Part shown: piece by piece, positions 33,813 to 42,288 of the stretch | Position numbering within the stretch: position 1 is the first letter of the stretch | How the letters are laid out: each line of letters begins with the position of its first letter | Position numbers and translations under genes: made by a program | Notes under the pieces: generated by a model | The model's database searches: none | Told to the model about the DNA's origin: nothing | Seen by the model: the letters and a program-made list of their open reading frames with translations, nothing else | Assembly: GCA_902168205.1 (NCBI GenBank) | Contig: CABHOK010000020.1 | Coordinates: forward strand, 1 to 64,000 | Source of the DNA: an uncultured Chitinophaga sp. | Lineage (GTDB): Bacteria > Bacteroidota > Bacteroidia > Cytophagales > Cyclobacteriaceae | Length of the DNA stretch: 64,000 nucleotides | Direction: 5' to 3'

Positions 33813-34238
33813 AATTACAATTTTTTTAAGTACGATAACGGCCAGCACTTGCCGGCTTGCGATGAACGGTTCAAAAAAACATGCCATTACTATGCTAAAT
33901 GAATACCCGAATATACTTTGGTTTTTGAGTAGGGTATGCCACAGCAAACTATATGCACGTTTAAACACTGTGAATAAATCCCACAAGTAGTAGAATGATT
34001 TTGAGGTGAAATGGGGAACGAGCATGTGTGAGGCAGCTGCGAATGCTATACTATATTTTATGTCGCATCCAGGTTCCTGCATGCGCTTCGCGACACAGTT
34101 TGTGGTACAATATACTCCGGTGCGTGAGGAATATTTTTCTCATCTGTGGCTCCAGGCATACGCGTACTATACCGAGAAACTAAAAGGCATAAATATTTTT
34201 ACGCCTTCCTGAGAATTGAAATACTAAATTAAAATGTT
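33813..34238. other. 426-bp divergent intergenic region
   Basis: Lies between the PA2169-family and DUF6232 genes and must hold both promoters, but no clear TTG-N20-TAnnTTTG pair is seen. A 68-codon plus frame (34006-34212) has no family features and is not called. No repeats of the heptamer or octamer type are present. Confidence 0.4.
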
Positions 34239-34718
34239 ATGATACCGGATAAGATTTTGTATACAGATGGACACGATGTAACGGTAACGGACTCTACGTT
34301 CCAGGTTAAAAATACATCGTATAGTTTGCGAGGAATTATCAAGCACGGGCTTCTTATTGTGAGGCCTCAGCGACTGCCCGGCATTTTGTTAATGCTCGCA
34401 GGTATAATTCTGACGTTCTGCGGATTCATGAATTTGTTTCCGATAAACGCATTCGGTGATATACGCTCCAATGGCGAGTATATTGACGCGAATGTTATTA
34501 TGATGTGGGCTGGCGGCGCACTGTTCCTTATCGGTTTACTTATTATTGCACTGATCCGCGAACGCTATGCCGTACGTATTGCTACAGCAGAAGGTGAGAA
34601 AAATGCAGTGGTGAGCTATCGTAAAGAATATATAGCGCAGATTGTAAATGCATTGAACGAAGCGTTGCGATTTGCACGGCCCGGCTCCGGGCATTCATTT
34701 GTTGCTGTTAAAGATTAG
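34239..34718 (+). CDS. DUF6232 membrane protein
   Basis: 159 aa. The opening ILYTDGHDVTVTDSTFQVKNTSYSL followed by two transmembrane helices (about 46-68 and 88-109) and a soluble C-terminal domain matches DUF6232, found in many bacteria; function unknown. The N- and C-terminal parts face the same side. Strong terminator after the gene; monocistronic. Confidence 0.8.
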   Translation: MIPDKILYTDGHDVTVTDSTFQVKNTSYSLRGIIKHGLLIVRPQRLPGILLMLAGIILTFCGFMNLFPINAFGDIRSNGEYIDANVIMMWAGGALFLIGLLIIALIRERYAVRIATAEGEKNAVVSYRKEYIAQIVNALNEALRFARPGSGHSFVAVKD

Positions 34719-34736
34719 CAAGCGAAGTATATTAGG

Positions 34737-34773
34737 TCTGTCCCGCACGTTATAGCGGGACAGATTTTTTTTG
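34737..34773 (+). terminator. Strong intrinsic terminator after the DUF6232 gene
   Basis: Perfect 10-bp stem TCTGTCCCGC / GCGGGACAGA (34737-34746, 34755-34764) with an 8-nt loop, followed by eight T. Confidence 0.92.
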
Positions 34774-34803
34774 ACTATAGTTTAATGCCGATCTGTTGAG
34801 TAT

Positions 34804-35796
34804 ATGGTAAGATTCATTACAGCTTCACTCGTTATTCTTTTTGCGTATACCGCGTGGTGTCAGCCGGAGCCGAAGGAGCCACTGGGTTTGGCATTGGAGA
34901 ATTTCAAATATCCGTTTCCGGTTCAATACTTGAAACTTCGTGTTCAGGGACAGGATGTAATAATGGCTTATATGGATGTAAAGCCGGTAGCCAACGCTAA
35001 CGACAAAACTGTTTTATTACTGCACGGAAAGAATTTTTTCGGTGCCTATTGGGAACGCACCATTCGGTTTTTAGCGGGACAAGGATATCGTGTTATCGTT
35101 CCGGATCAGATCGGTTTCGGTAAATCTTCCAAAGCATCTATAATATATTCGTTTCAGCTTCTGGCAGAACAAACCAAGCATTTGCTCGACTCGCTTTCCA
35201 TTTCAACCGTAGCGGTTGTAGGACACTCGATGGGCGGTATGCTGGCAACGCGGTTTACCTTAATGTACCCGGGAATGGTCAGTCATTTGATACTGGAGAA
35301 CCCCATCGGACTTGAAGACTATAAAGTAAAGGTGCCGTATAGTTCTATCGAGAAAGAATATGAGAAGGAACTTAAAAAGACAGAAGCAGGCATACATAAA
35401 TATCACGAAGCTTATTATGTAGTATGGAAACTTGAATACGAACCTTACGTACAAGTTCAATACCGCTGGACATTAAGTGCTGAGTATAATCGGCTGGCCT
35501 GGGTAAATGCACTCACCAGTCACATGATTTATACGCAACCCGTTGTATATGAATTTCAGAATATAAAGAGACCAACGTTGCTGATTATTGGCCAGGCTGA
35601 TCGTACTTCACCGGGTAAAGAAGCACTGTCGGAAGAAGAACGAAAAACCGTAGGACAGTATCCGGCTCTGGGCAGAAAAGTAGCTGAGTCGATTACCGGT
35701 GCACATCTTATCGAGTTTGAAAATGTTGGTCATATACCACACTTGGAGAGTGCCGAACGATTCCAGCAGGCATTAAAAGATTTTATAGCGCAATAA
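34804..35796 (+). CDS. Exported alpha/beta hydrolase
   Basis: 330 aa. The signal peptide ends at about TAWCQ (residue 20). Alpha/beta hydrolase fold with the oxyanion-region LLLHGKNFFGAYWERT, the nucleophile elbow VVGHSMGGMLATRF (Ser about 143), the acid near IIGQADRTSPG and the base in VGHIPHLE. Probably an esterase or lipase-like enzyme in the periplasm; substrate unknown. The next gene starts 9 bp later, so the pair is likely an operon. Confidence 0.87.
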   Translation: MVRFITASLVILFAYTAWCQPEPKEPLGLALENFKYPFPVQYLKLRVQGQDVIMAYMDVKPVANANDKTVLLLHGKNFFGAYWERTIRFLAGQGYRVIVPDQIGFGKSSKASIIYSFQLLAEQTKHLLDSLSISTVAVVGHSMGGMLATRFTLMYPGMVSHLILENPIGLEDYKVKVPYSSIEKEYEKELKKTEAGIHKYHEAYYVVWKLEYEPYVQVQYRWTLSAEYNRLAWVNALTSHMIYTQPVVYEFQNIKRPTLLIIGQADRTSPGKEALSEEERKTVGQYPALGRKVAESITGAHLIEFENVGHIPHLESAERFQQALKDFIAQ

Positions 35797-35805
35797 CCAA
35801 ATGAC

Positions 35806-36285
35806 ATGTACGATCTGAAAGAAATTGCCGTCATCAAAGACTATATGTTGAAGAGCAACCAGACGGTAGCCGTAGCAGAAAGTGTTACGGCAGGTCATAT
35901 ACAGGCGGCCTTGTCGCAGGCAGAGTTTGCGCTTCAGTTTTTTCAGGGTGGTATTACAGCCTATAATTTAGCACAGAAGTATAAACATTTGCAGGTGGAG
36001 CCAATCCATGCACAACAATGTAATTGTGTGTCGGAGAAAGTAGTGATGGAGATGGCGGATAATGTATGCACACTTTTTAAAAGCGATTGGGGTATAGCTA
36101 TAACGGGCTACGCAACACCAACGCCTGAGTTTTCGGTGGAGGAACCTTTTGCATTCTTTTCCTTTTCATTTCGCGGTAAAAACCTGGAAGTAAAACGCAT
36201 CCACACATCCATAAATAATTCGTGGGAAGTTCAGCGTTTCTTTACAGAAGAAGTTATCAAAGAGTTTGCGTCATTGATCGTGTGA
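35806..36285 (+). CDS. Degenerate CinA C-terminal-like (PncC-like) protein
   Basis: 159 aa, single CinA C-terminal domain. The substrate-site motif of active NMN deamidases (AESCTGG) is AESVTAGH here, and the SGIAGPGGxTPEKPVG loop, intact in the full cinA at 18057-19307, is replaced by TGYATPTPEFSVEEP. The fold seems kept (AFFSFSFRGKNLEVKRIH), but the catalytic cluster is altered, so it may bind a nucleotide without deamidating NMN. Coupled to the hydrolase gene upstream by 9 bp. Confidence 0.75.
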   Translation: MYDLKEIAVIKDYMLKSNQTVAVAESVTAGHIQAALSQAEFALQFFQGGITAYNLAQKYKHLQVEPIHAQQCNCVSEKVVMEMADNVCTLFKSDWGIAITGYATPTPEFSVEEPFAFFSFSFRGKNLEVKRIHTSINNSWEVQRFFTEEVIKEFASLIV

Positions 36286-36312
36286 GCATACGTTTCAGGC
36301 AAAGTATATAAT

Positions 36313-36349
36313 AAAAAGCATCCCGGTTATTTCAGCAGGGATGCTTTTT
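36313..36349. terminator. Bidirectional terminator
   Basis: Perfect 12-bp stem AAAAAGCATCCC / GGGATGCTTTTT with a 13-nt loop between convergent genes. T tracts exist on both strands. Confidence 0.9.
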
Positions 36350-36373
36350 GCTTTTCAACGTGTGCTATATATA

Positions 36374-37390
36374 CTAGCGTATCTCCGCTGTACTTGTTTT
36401 TCGGGAAGTGCCCGAAGTTGTTGTGCTTACGGAAGAAGAAGCATTGCCTTTATTCGAATTTTCAAAAATGCCTTCTGAAGATTTTACCCGAATTCGGTTC
36501 TCAACATTCTGAACACCGGAAACTCGTTCCGCTAAATCTTCAGCCCTGCGTTTGTCCATGCGGTCGTTTACAGAACCAATCAATGTAACTTCTCCATTGG
36601 CAACAACGATCTCAACCTCCGTAGCATCTATATAGGGATCGTCACCGAGGCGATCGCTGATGTCTTCTTTGATGCGTTCATCAGAACGTTTATAGCCTTT
36701 CGGTCCTTTGCCGCGATGCTGGCCGCTTCTCAGGCGATCCTGTTCGCGTCTGCGTTCAGCATCATCATCACCAAACCATGATGAAACCTCATCGCGACTT
36801 TTGTCCCACCAGCTGCGATCTTCATCCTGGTAGTCATCCTCAGATCGATAGCGATTATAGTTTCGATTATACGCACCGTAGTTACCGGAATTATAGCTTG
36901 TTCCGCCATAGCCACCATCTTCACGATTTCGCCTGTTGCGGTATATATCACTGTCGTAACTCATGTCATCATCCCAGTTACCGCGATGCTCACGGAAACG
37001 ATCAGCGTCATAGCCACTATTGCCATATCCACCTTCATAGCTTCCCCCACGATAGGTGTTGCGATTGCCATAGTAGTTTGAATCGAAATCTCGATCATAT
37101 GGTATACGCGAATTTCTGCTTCCTGAATTACCCTGGCGATAGTCGCTGTCTACACGATTATAGCCGTACTGACTATATTGATTTTCCTTGCCGTAGGAAG
37201 GGCGCTGATAGCGTGCATTGTCAGGATAATATGATTCATTTCCATAGCGTCTTTCATTCTCATTCCATTCTGAATTTTCAGAGTAGCGACCTGTATGATA
37301 GCGATCTCCATAGTTGGAACCACGTGAACTACTTTCTTTGCCTGGCCAGTAGGTACGAGATCCTCTTTGCGCGCGATTGTAGTTTGCCAT
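36374..37390 (-). CDS. BON-domain protein with long Tyr/Asn/Gly/Arg-rich N-terminus and SWFGD motif
   Basis: 338 aa. Residues 1 to about 190 are low-complexity, rich in Tyr, Gly, Asn, Arg and Ser with many RNYGG-like steps, similar to eukaryotic prion-like/RGG segments. At about 195-225 comes WWDKSRDEVSSWFGDDDAER, the SWFGD signature of stress-related proteins. Residues about 235-310 are a BON domain (DERIKEDISDRLGDD, VEIVVANGEVTLIGSV), which binds phospholipid or other ligands. No signal peptide, so probably cytoplasmic. Confidence 0.82.
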   Translation of the reverse strand: MANYNRAQRGSRTYWPGKESSSRGSNYGDRYHTGRYSENSEWNENERRYGNESYYPDNARYQRPSYGKENQYSQYGYNRVDSDYRQGNSGSRNSRIPYDRDFDSNYYGNRNTYRGGSYEGGYGNSGYDADRFREHRGNWDDDMSYDSDIYRNRRNREDGGYGGTSYNSGNYGAYNRNYNRYRSEDDYQDEDRSWWDKSRDEVSSWFGDDDAERRREQDRLRSGQHRGKGPKGYKRSDERIKEDISDRLGDDPYIDATEVEIVVANGEVTLIGSVNDRMDKRRAEDLAERVSGVQNVENRIRVKSSEGIFENSNKGNASSSVSTTTSGTSRKTSTAEIR

Positions 37391-37532
37391 AAGTTAAAGT
37401 ATTTTAAAAGTTGATAAATAAATTTCAAATGAAGAAGCGACAAAATCGTGCCTTTAGCGCATGAAGAAGTATGAGCATCGTGTTACTCACACCGTGCGCA
37501 GATGTCACAGGAATTACACACCTGAAAGTTTT

Positions 37533-37883
37533 TCAGGCGAAAGAAGTAGACTCAAATATTTTATTGAGTTCTTCCATTACCAGTGGCTTTTCTAAAATGC
37601 GAAATGACGAAGCAGTTGTTTTAGGAACATGATATGCACTGATGAGATTAAGTTGTGCTCGCGGATAATTTAATCGTATATACTCTGATTTTCCCCAACC
37701 CAGGCCGTCTGGCAGATTGTTGTCGAGAAATATATAGTCCGGATCAACTTCATCAAGGATCTTCATTCCCTCTGCTAACGTAAGCGCATGATATACTTCA
37801 CAATTTTTTCGCGTGAAAAAACTTTTCATGATAAAACCAAAATCCTGTTCATCATCAATCAGCAAAATTTTCTTGGTCTCCAT
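37533..37883 (-). CDS. Single-domain response regulator (receiver only)
   Basis: 116 aa CheY-like receiver with no output domain. The acidic pair is in LLIDDEQDFG, the phosphoacceptor Asp in YIFLDNNLPDG (about residue 53), and the lysine in ILEKPL. The usual DxxMP after the phosphorylation site is NNLPDG. Its kinase is not adjacent. A CCTGAAA / TTTCAGG hairpin lies at its stop. Confidence 0.87.
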   Translation of the reverse strand: METKKILLIDDEQDFGFIMKSFFTRKNCEVYHALTLAEGMKILDEVDPDYIFLDNNLPDGLGWGKSEYIRLNYPRAQLNLISAYHVPKTTASSFRILEKPLVMEELNKIFESTSFA

Positions 37884-38043
37884 GTTCTTGCATCCTATAA
37901 AACCCTACCAACATCAAATTCGGAACCATTGCAACTTAGGAAAGCAATGTAGAAGTGTATAAATGTGTATTTAACTACTCATCCGCACTTGTTTCTTTCA
38001 GTACAGGTAAAAAATGGAATGCTGTAGCACGAGAAGTATTTGT

Positions 38044-38108
38044 TTGAAATATATACCGGCAGATATGGTATAATAATAGACATGAAAACATAAATACAGC
38101 AGGAGGTA
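38044..38108 (+). promoter_or_regulatory. E. coli-like promoter and strong Shine-Dalgarno before the NTF2-like gene
   Basis: TTGAAA (38044-38049), 19-bp spacer, TATAAT (38069-38074), then AGGAGGT (38102-38108) 4-5 nt upstream of the ATG at 38113. Neither the -10 nor the SD is typical of this genome, where TAnnTTnG promoters and SD-less starts are the rule. Confidence 0.45.
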
Positions 38109-38112
38109 TACC

Positions 38113-38574
38113 ATGAGCGATGTGAAACAAAAAGTAAAACAATTTTTTCAGGCATACGAAGCCCGCTTTATGCGCGCGCTGCAAGGCGATAATAAAATAG
38201 AAGGTGCCGTAGATGATGTTGAAGGAACTGTAAATGCATTTGCAGAACATTTTATTGAAGCGAGTCCTGCCGGAGTGGTGGCCGGTAAGAATGATGATTC
38301 GTTTCGGAAAATGATTCCACGGGGAAATGAATTTTACCGAAGCATCGGTACACAACTGATGAAGATACGCGACATTGATGTTGCCGAGTTGAATGAACAC
38401 CACGTAATGGCTACCGTTGAATGGGACTCGCGCTACAAACGAAAAGACGGAACAGAAATAGCCATCAGTTTTGAAGTGGTTTATTTGTTGCAACACATCG
38501 AAGGCGAGCTGAAAATATTTGCCTATATAACAGGAGATGAACAGCAGGCATTGCGCGAAGCGGAGTTGATCTGA
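38113..38574 (+). CDS. NTF2/SnoaL-like fold protein, 153 aa
   Basis: A soluble protein with the mixed alpha/beta pattern of the NTF2-like superfamily: an N-terminal helix pair (VKQFFQAYEARFMRAL), FAEHFIEASPAGVVAGKND, and C-terminal strands HHVMATVEWDSRY, VVYLLQHIEGELKIFAYI. No catalytic residues can be named. The start is fixed by the strong SD. A terminator follows. Single gene, convergent with the PD40-OmpA gene. Confidence 0.7.
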   Translation: MSDVKQKVKQFFQAYEARFMRALQGDNKIEGAVDDVEGTVNAFAEHFIEASPAGVVAGKNDDSFRKMIPRGNEFYRSIGTQLMKIRDIDVAELNEHHVMATVEWDSRYKRKDGTEIAISFEVVYLLQHIEGELKIFAYITGDEQQALREAELI

Positions 38575-38612
38575 TGTTTTGAAAAAGAAATGATATATAC
38601 TTGCAGGAAGCA

Positions 38613-38641
38613 AAAAGAGCCGATCGCTGACCGGCTCTTAG
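38613..38641 (-). terminator. Terminator between convergent genes
   Basis: Stem AAGAGCCG / CGGCTCTT (38615-38622, 38632-38639); on the minus strand it is followed by TTTTTG. It serves the PD40-OmpA gene and possibly the plus-strand gene. Confidence 0.75.
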
Positions 38642-38664
38642 CGTATATATACTTTTGATGAAGC

Positions 38665-40428
38665 TTACTTCTTCACTACCGTAAACTCCACGCGTCTGTT
38701 GTTGGCGCGGCCTGCATCGCTATCATTGGTGTCGATTGGTTTACTTTCGCCATAGCCATGTGCGGTGAGGCGGTAACTTTCAATTCCCTGACTGATGAGA
38801 TAATCTACCACAGCCTGCGAACGACCTTGTGAAAGATTGGCGTTATAGTCATCCGAACCTTTGTTATCCGTGTGCCCCGCAATTTCAATTTCAACTGTGC
38901 TGTTCTGTTTCAGGAAATCAACCACTTTATTAAGTTCTGTAAAAGACTCTTTCTTCAGCGTAGTCTTGTCGAAATCGAAGTATATATTTTTAAGACGCAC
39001 TGTTACACCAATCTCGATCGGCAACAAGTATAAATCTCGAATGGCGGGAGAGAGTTCTTCACTTTCCAGTTGAACACTATCCGTTGAATTAAGATAACCT
39101 TCTGCAGAAGCAGTTATCATATACCAGCCGAGTTTCGGTACTTCTTTTTCATAGCTTCCGCGTGAAGCATCTACTTTGAAGTTTGTCTTGCGATCGTTGC
39201 GCAGTGTTATATCCAGTTTAGCCGCAATCTGCTTATCGGTTTTTTTATCGTATACATTACCGCTTACCAGTAATTTTTTAGCTACCGGTTTCAAGAGTAT
39301 CTCGATAAATATGGTAGTATCTTTTTTGAGTACCGGTAATTTGAATGACTGCTCTTTCGGTATAAAACCTTCCGTACGCGCAGCGATGGTAAACGCCTGC
39401 ATCTCCGGTGCCTTGGTGTCAAATTTACCTTGTGGGTTTGAACGCAGTGCGATTGGTTCGCGATCGGTAACTTTTATCTCAACGTTAGCCTGTAATGGTT
39501 CCTGTGTTTTTTCATTCAACACAACACCGGTTAACTGTACTTTGAATGTCTTCGGTACCAGTTGGTATAGATCGAGCTGTGCACCGTCCATAGCTTTGTT
39601 CGCGCGGCTGGTAAATACGTTGCCTGCGTTATCAATAGTAAAGTAGTAGTCTAGTGCACTGGTGTTGATAGGCTTGCCCATGTTAATAGGTTCAGACCAA
39701 TTCATCCACGTATCATCCAGGCGTGTTGTTCTATATATATCAACACCACCTTGTCTGCCGGGCGATTGTCTTGCACTTGCGAAGTATAGTGTTTTTTGAT
39801 CCGGTCCTATAAATGGTCCTACATCATCCAGTGTTGTGCTTAGTTTTAATTTCTCGGGTTTAGACCATGATCCGTTAGGCTGAACATGACTTGCGTAGAG
39901 ATCGCTGTTCGGACTGTTTTCTTTTTCACTAAAATATATGATCATGTGCTTCATGTCGGCCGACATACTTGCGCCATAAAAGCGACCCTGATTCATCGAC
40001 TTGAAATCTTTTACATCCAGTTCGCGCAGGGAAGATCCGGTAACAATCGAGAAACCTTTTTCACCTTTGGTTCTTCCGCCTTTAATAAAAAGACTTCCAT
40101 CCGGAAATACTGTGAACACCTGGTTGGAATGGTGAATGTTGAACGGATTGCGCAAGTGTTCGGCTTTACCCCAAACGCCATTGGCATCTTTCTTCGATAC
40201 CCAGATGTCCTGTGTATCATCTTTACCCTGTGTGTTCTCCGGGTGGTCCTGAACAAAGAAGTAAAGCGTGTTGCCGTCCGGAGAAATTACCGGAGCAGCT
40301 TCGTGGTGAAACGTGTTTACATTCTTGTCCATTTTAACAAGCTCATAACGTTCCATCGGCTGTTGAGCCGTCTGGCCGAACACGCAAAAAGTGAGCAAAG
40401 TAAAAACGAGTAAAAGTGGGGTTTTCAT
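38665..40428 (-). CDS. OmpA-family protein with PD40 propeller and carboxypeptidase-like Ig domains
   Basis: 587 aa. The signal peptide ends near FCVFGQ (about residue 19). Residues about 40-285 hold PD40/TolB-like repeats (VISPDGNTLYFFVQD, FIGPDQKTLYFASARQ). Residues about 295-470 carry two carboxypeptidase-regulatory-like beta-sandwiches (TGVVLNEKTQEPLQANVEI, SGNVYDKKTDKQIAAKLDI). The C-terminal OmpA domain (about 475-587) has IEIAGHTDNKGSDDYN and NNRRVEFTVV and binds peptidoglycan. This architecture is typical of T9SS-associated/PorE-like Bacteroidota envelope proteins. Confidence 0.88.
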   Translation of the reverse strand: MKTPLLLVFTLLTFCVFGQTAQQPMERYELVKMDKNVNTFHHEAAPVISPDGNTLYFFVQDHPENTQGKDDTQDIWVSKKDANGVWGKAEHLRNPFNIHHSNQVFTVFPDGSLFIKGGRTKGEKGFSIVTGSSLRELDVKDFKSMNQGRFYGASMSADMKHMIIYFSEKENSPNSDLYASHVQPNGSWSKPEKLKLSTTLDDVGPFIGPDQKTLYFASARQSPGRQGGVDIYRTTRLDDTWMNWSEPINMGKPINTSALDYYFTIDNAGNVFTSRANKAMDGAQLDLYQLVPKTFKVQLTGVVLNEKTQEPLQANVEIKVTDREPIALRSNPQGKFDTKAPEMQAFTIAARTEGFIPKEQSFKLPVLKKDTTIFIEILLKPVAKKLLVSGNVYDKKTDKQIAAKLDITLRNDRKTNFKVDASRGSYEKEVPKLGWYMITASAEGYLNSTDSVQLESEELSPAIRDLYLLPIEIGVTVRLKNIYFDFDKTTLKKESFTELNKVVDFLKQNSTVEIEIAGHTDNKGSDDYNANLSQGRSQAVVDYLISQGIESYRLTAHGYGESKPIDTNDSDAGRANNRRVEFTVVKK

Positions 40429-40494
40429 GAAGGTTATTAATTAACGTTATTCAGAGTAAAGTTAAGACAATAAGAGCATTCGTAATACACAAAA

Positions 40495-40516
40495 AAACCG
40501 GGCAATTGCCCGGTTT
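40495..40516 (-). terminator. Terminator of the cytochrome-b-like gene
   Basis: Palindrome AAACCGGGC-AATT-GCCCGGTTT; the minus-strand transcript then reads seven T. It lies about 55 bp after the stop at 40571. Confidence 0.85.
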
Positions 40517-40570
40517 GTCGATAGCCATACCGTTATTTTATAGCTTTATATGTAATTACTTACATTGATT

Positions 40571-41014
40571 TTACATCCGTATGCTGCCGATGATTTTGAG
40601 ACCACCCTGCAGCACCACAGCGATAATGATAACCAGTGCGATCGTGTTGAAGATGAACAGACGTTTATGCTTGGCAACCGGATCACTCATACGTTTTGAA
40701 GTTGAACGTGCAATGGTTATGAGTACCACAGCGATGAGCATACCGGTGATATGTTCCACTGTCCAATAGCGTGTCATTTTATCATTCATGGTCTGACTGC
40801 CGAATTGTACAAACGGACTTACAAAATATAGCGCTAAGCCTGCGAGGAATTGAATGTGCGTAAAGATCAATAAGAAAAGGCTGAGCATGTTGTCTGCTTT
40901 TTCAAATGGCTTTTTGTTCATCAAGCCGATCAATGATTTGATGATCACTGCGATCAGTAACAACAATACGAGATAGCGAATGGATGAATGGGTATGTAAT
41001 AATCCGGTATACAT
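40571..41014 (-). CDS. Cytochrome-b-like four-helix membrane protein
   Basis: 147 aa with four hydrophobic helices (about 11-31, 43-64, 84-106 and 122-142). Histidines that could bind heme occur as HTHSSIRY near the N-terminus, HIQF in helix 2, EHITG before helix 3 and KHKRL before helix 4. This is the small Bacteroidota family often labelled cytochrome B; heme binding is inferred. Single gene with a strong terminator. Confidence 0.72.
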   Translation of the reverse strand: MYTGLLHTHSSIRYLVLLLLIAVIIKSLIGLMNKKPFEKADNMLSLFLLIFTHIQFLAGLALYFVSPFVQFGSQTMNDKMTRYWTVEHITGMLIAVVLITIARSTSKRMSDPVAKHKRLFIFNTIALVIIIAVVLQGGLKIIGSIRM

Positions 41015-41099
41015 AAGCAGTTTAAATTTGCGTCCAAATTAACACGGCATTTCCAAAGTTCCGAACCTTTGATAACTTCTTTAAAACGGGCAAAACGTT

Positions 41100-41107
41100 T
41101 ACCTTTG
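41100..41107 (+). promoter_or_regulatory. -7 box TACCTTTG upstream of the channel gene
   Basis: A perfect match to the Bacteroidota -7 consensus TAnnTTTG, 20 bp upstream of the ATG at 41128. No TTG is found at the expected -33 distance (the nearest TTTG is 28 bp away). Confidence 0.4.
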
Positions 41108-41127
41108 AGCTTCCTGATCTGCTTTAC

Positions 41128-42075
41128 ATGTTAAAATATTTTTTTGCTGTGTGTCTGGCGCTGATGCTGGCCACTGCGTATGCTCAACAAGAACGCGTAC
41201 CCGATACCGTAAAGGTGGGAGCGTATGTAATCAGTGTACACGATATCAACTTTCACGATAAAGAATATACCATTCGGTTCTGGCTGTGGTTTGTGTACGA
41301 TAATGCTGACTTCGATTTTTCCAAACAACTCGACATTCCCAATGCGAAAGAAATAGAGCCACCCGATATCATTGTTGATAGTGTGGAAGGTAAATCGTGG
41401 GCGATCATGAAAATGAAATGTACCATGAAAGAGAAGTGGGATGTACAGGATTTTCCCTTCGACCAGCAACACCTGAAAGTACAGATCGAGAACGCATTGT
41501 TTGATAACCGGAGTCTTGTATTTGTGCCCGACCTGAAAGGAAGCCGATTTGATGAAAAGGAAGCAATCGATGGCTGGACGATCAAAAACTTTCAGGTACT
41601 AAGCAAGAGTAATGATTATGAGACAGGCTTTGGTGATTCAACGGTGACCGGCCAAGTGTTCTCCACGTTTAACATCGAAATGGATATTGAACGCAATGCC
41701 TGGGGATTGTTCATGAAGATCTTCATTGGTATGTATATAGCGTTTCTCATTGCTATAGTAAGTTTTACGCCACATCCTTCCGAGCTGGAACCTCGGTTCG
41801 GTTTGCCTGTGGGTGGTTTGTTTGCAGCCGTTGGTAACAAGTATATTATTGATTCCGTATTGCCGGAGTCGTCTACGTTTACCCTGGTAGACACACTGCA
41901 TGCGTTTACCTTCTTTGCTATTTTTATGACACTGGTAGTTTCTGCCATTGCGCTGAAGTATCATGACAGCGGGCGTACAGAGGCTGCGTTGCGTGTGAAC
42001 AGAATTGGTTCCAGAATAGTAGTAGTGTCCTATATTTTCGCGAACTTGATCGCAGTTGTATTAGCCTTACGTTGA
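41128..42075 (+). CDS. Pentameric ligand-gated ion channel homologue (Cys-loop superfamily, prokaryotic type)
   Basis: 315 aa. Signal peptide to about residue 19 (ATAYA/Q). Residues about 25-188 are a beta-sandwich extracellular-type domain containing the superfamily hallmark DVQDFPFDQQ (105-114), the Pro-loop equivalent without the flanking cysteines. Four transmembrane helices follow: M1 about 191-212, M2 about 224-246 (FGLPVGGLFAAVG then YIIDSVLP), M3 about 252-277, M4 about 293-314. No large M3-M4 cytoplasmic loop, as in GLIC/ELIC-type bacterial channels. It should pentamerise in the inner membrane with its ligand domain in the periplasm; ligand and ion unknown. Confidence 0.82.
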   Translation: MLKYFFAVCLALMLATAYAQQERVPDTVKVGAYVISVHDINFHDKEYTIRFWLWFVYDNADFDFSKQLDIPNAKEIEPPDIIVDSVEGKSWAIMKMKCTMKEKWDVQDFPFDQQHLKVQIENALFDNRSLVFVPDLKGSRFDEKEAIDGWTIKNFQVLSKSNDYETGFGDSTVTGQVFSTFNIEMDIERNAWGLFMKIFIGMYIAFLIAIVSFTPHPSELEPRFGLPVGGLFAAVGNKYIIDSVLPESSTFTLVDTLHAFTFFAIFMTLVVSAIALKYHDSGRTEAALRVNRIGSRIVVVSYIFANLIAVVLALR

Positions 42076-42288
42076 ATAAAACATACGCTATAAAAAATGT
42101 ATCAGCTGAAGTTGCGCCGATGTTAGTTGTGATGCTAAGAATAAAATTTTTTACGTTCCAAACTTTCTATGGCAACAGTGTAACGGCTTATACGTTTCAG
42201 AAGTAAATATTAACTCGTAACTTATACCCTGTCAAACCGCAATATATCCGGTATATGCTACGTTTTGCAAATACCGATACCCTGCTAT

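Noticed and set aside
34006-34212. 68-codon frame in the divergent spacer
   Set aside because: No ribosome binding site, promoter or family similarity; composition is unlike the surrounding genes.
36778-37392. 204-codon frame antisense to the BON protein gene
   Set aside because: His/Ser/Tyr-rich translation is the mirror of the low-complexity Tyr/Arg/Asn codons of the real gene.
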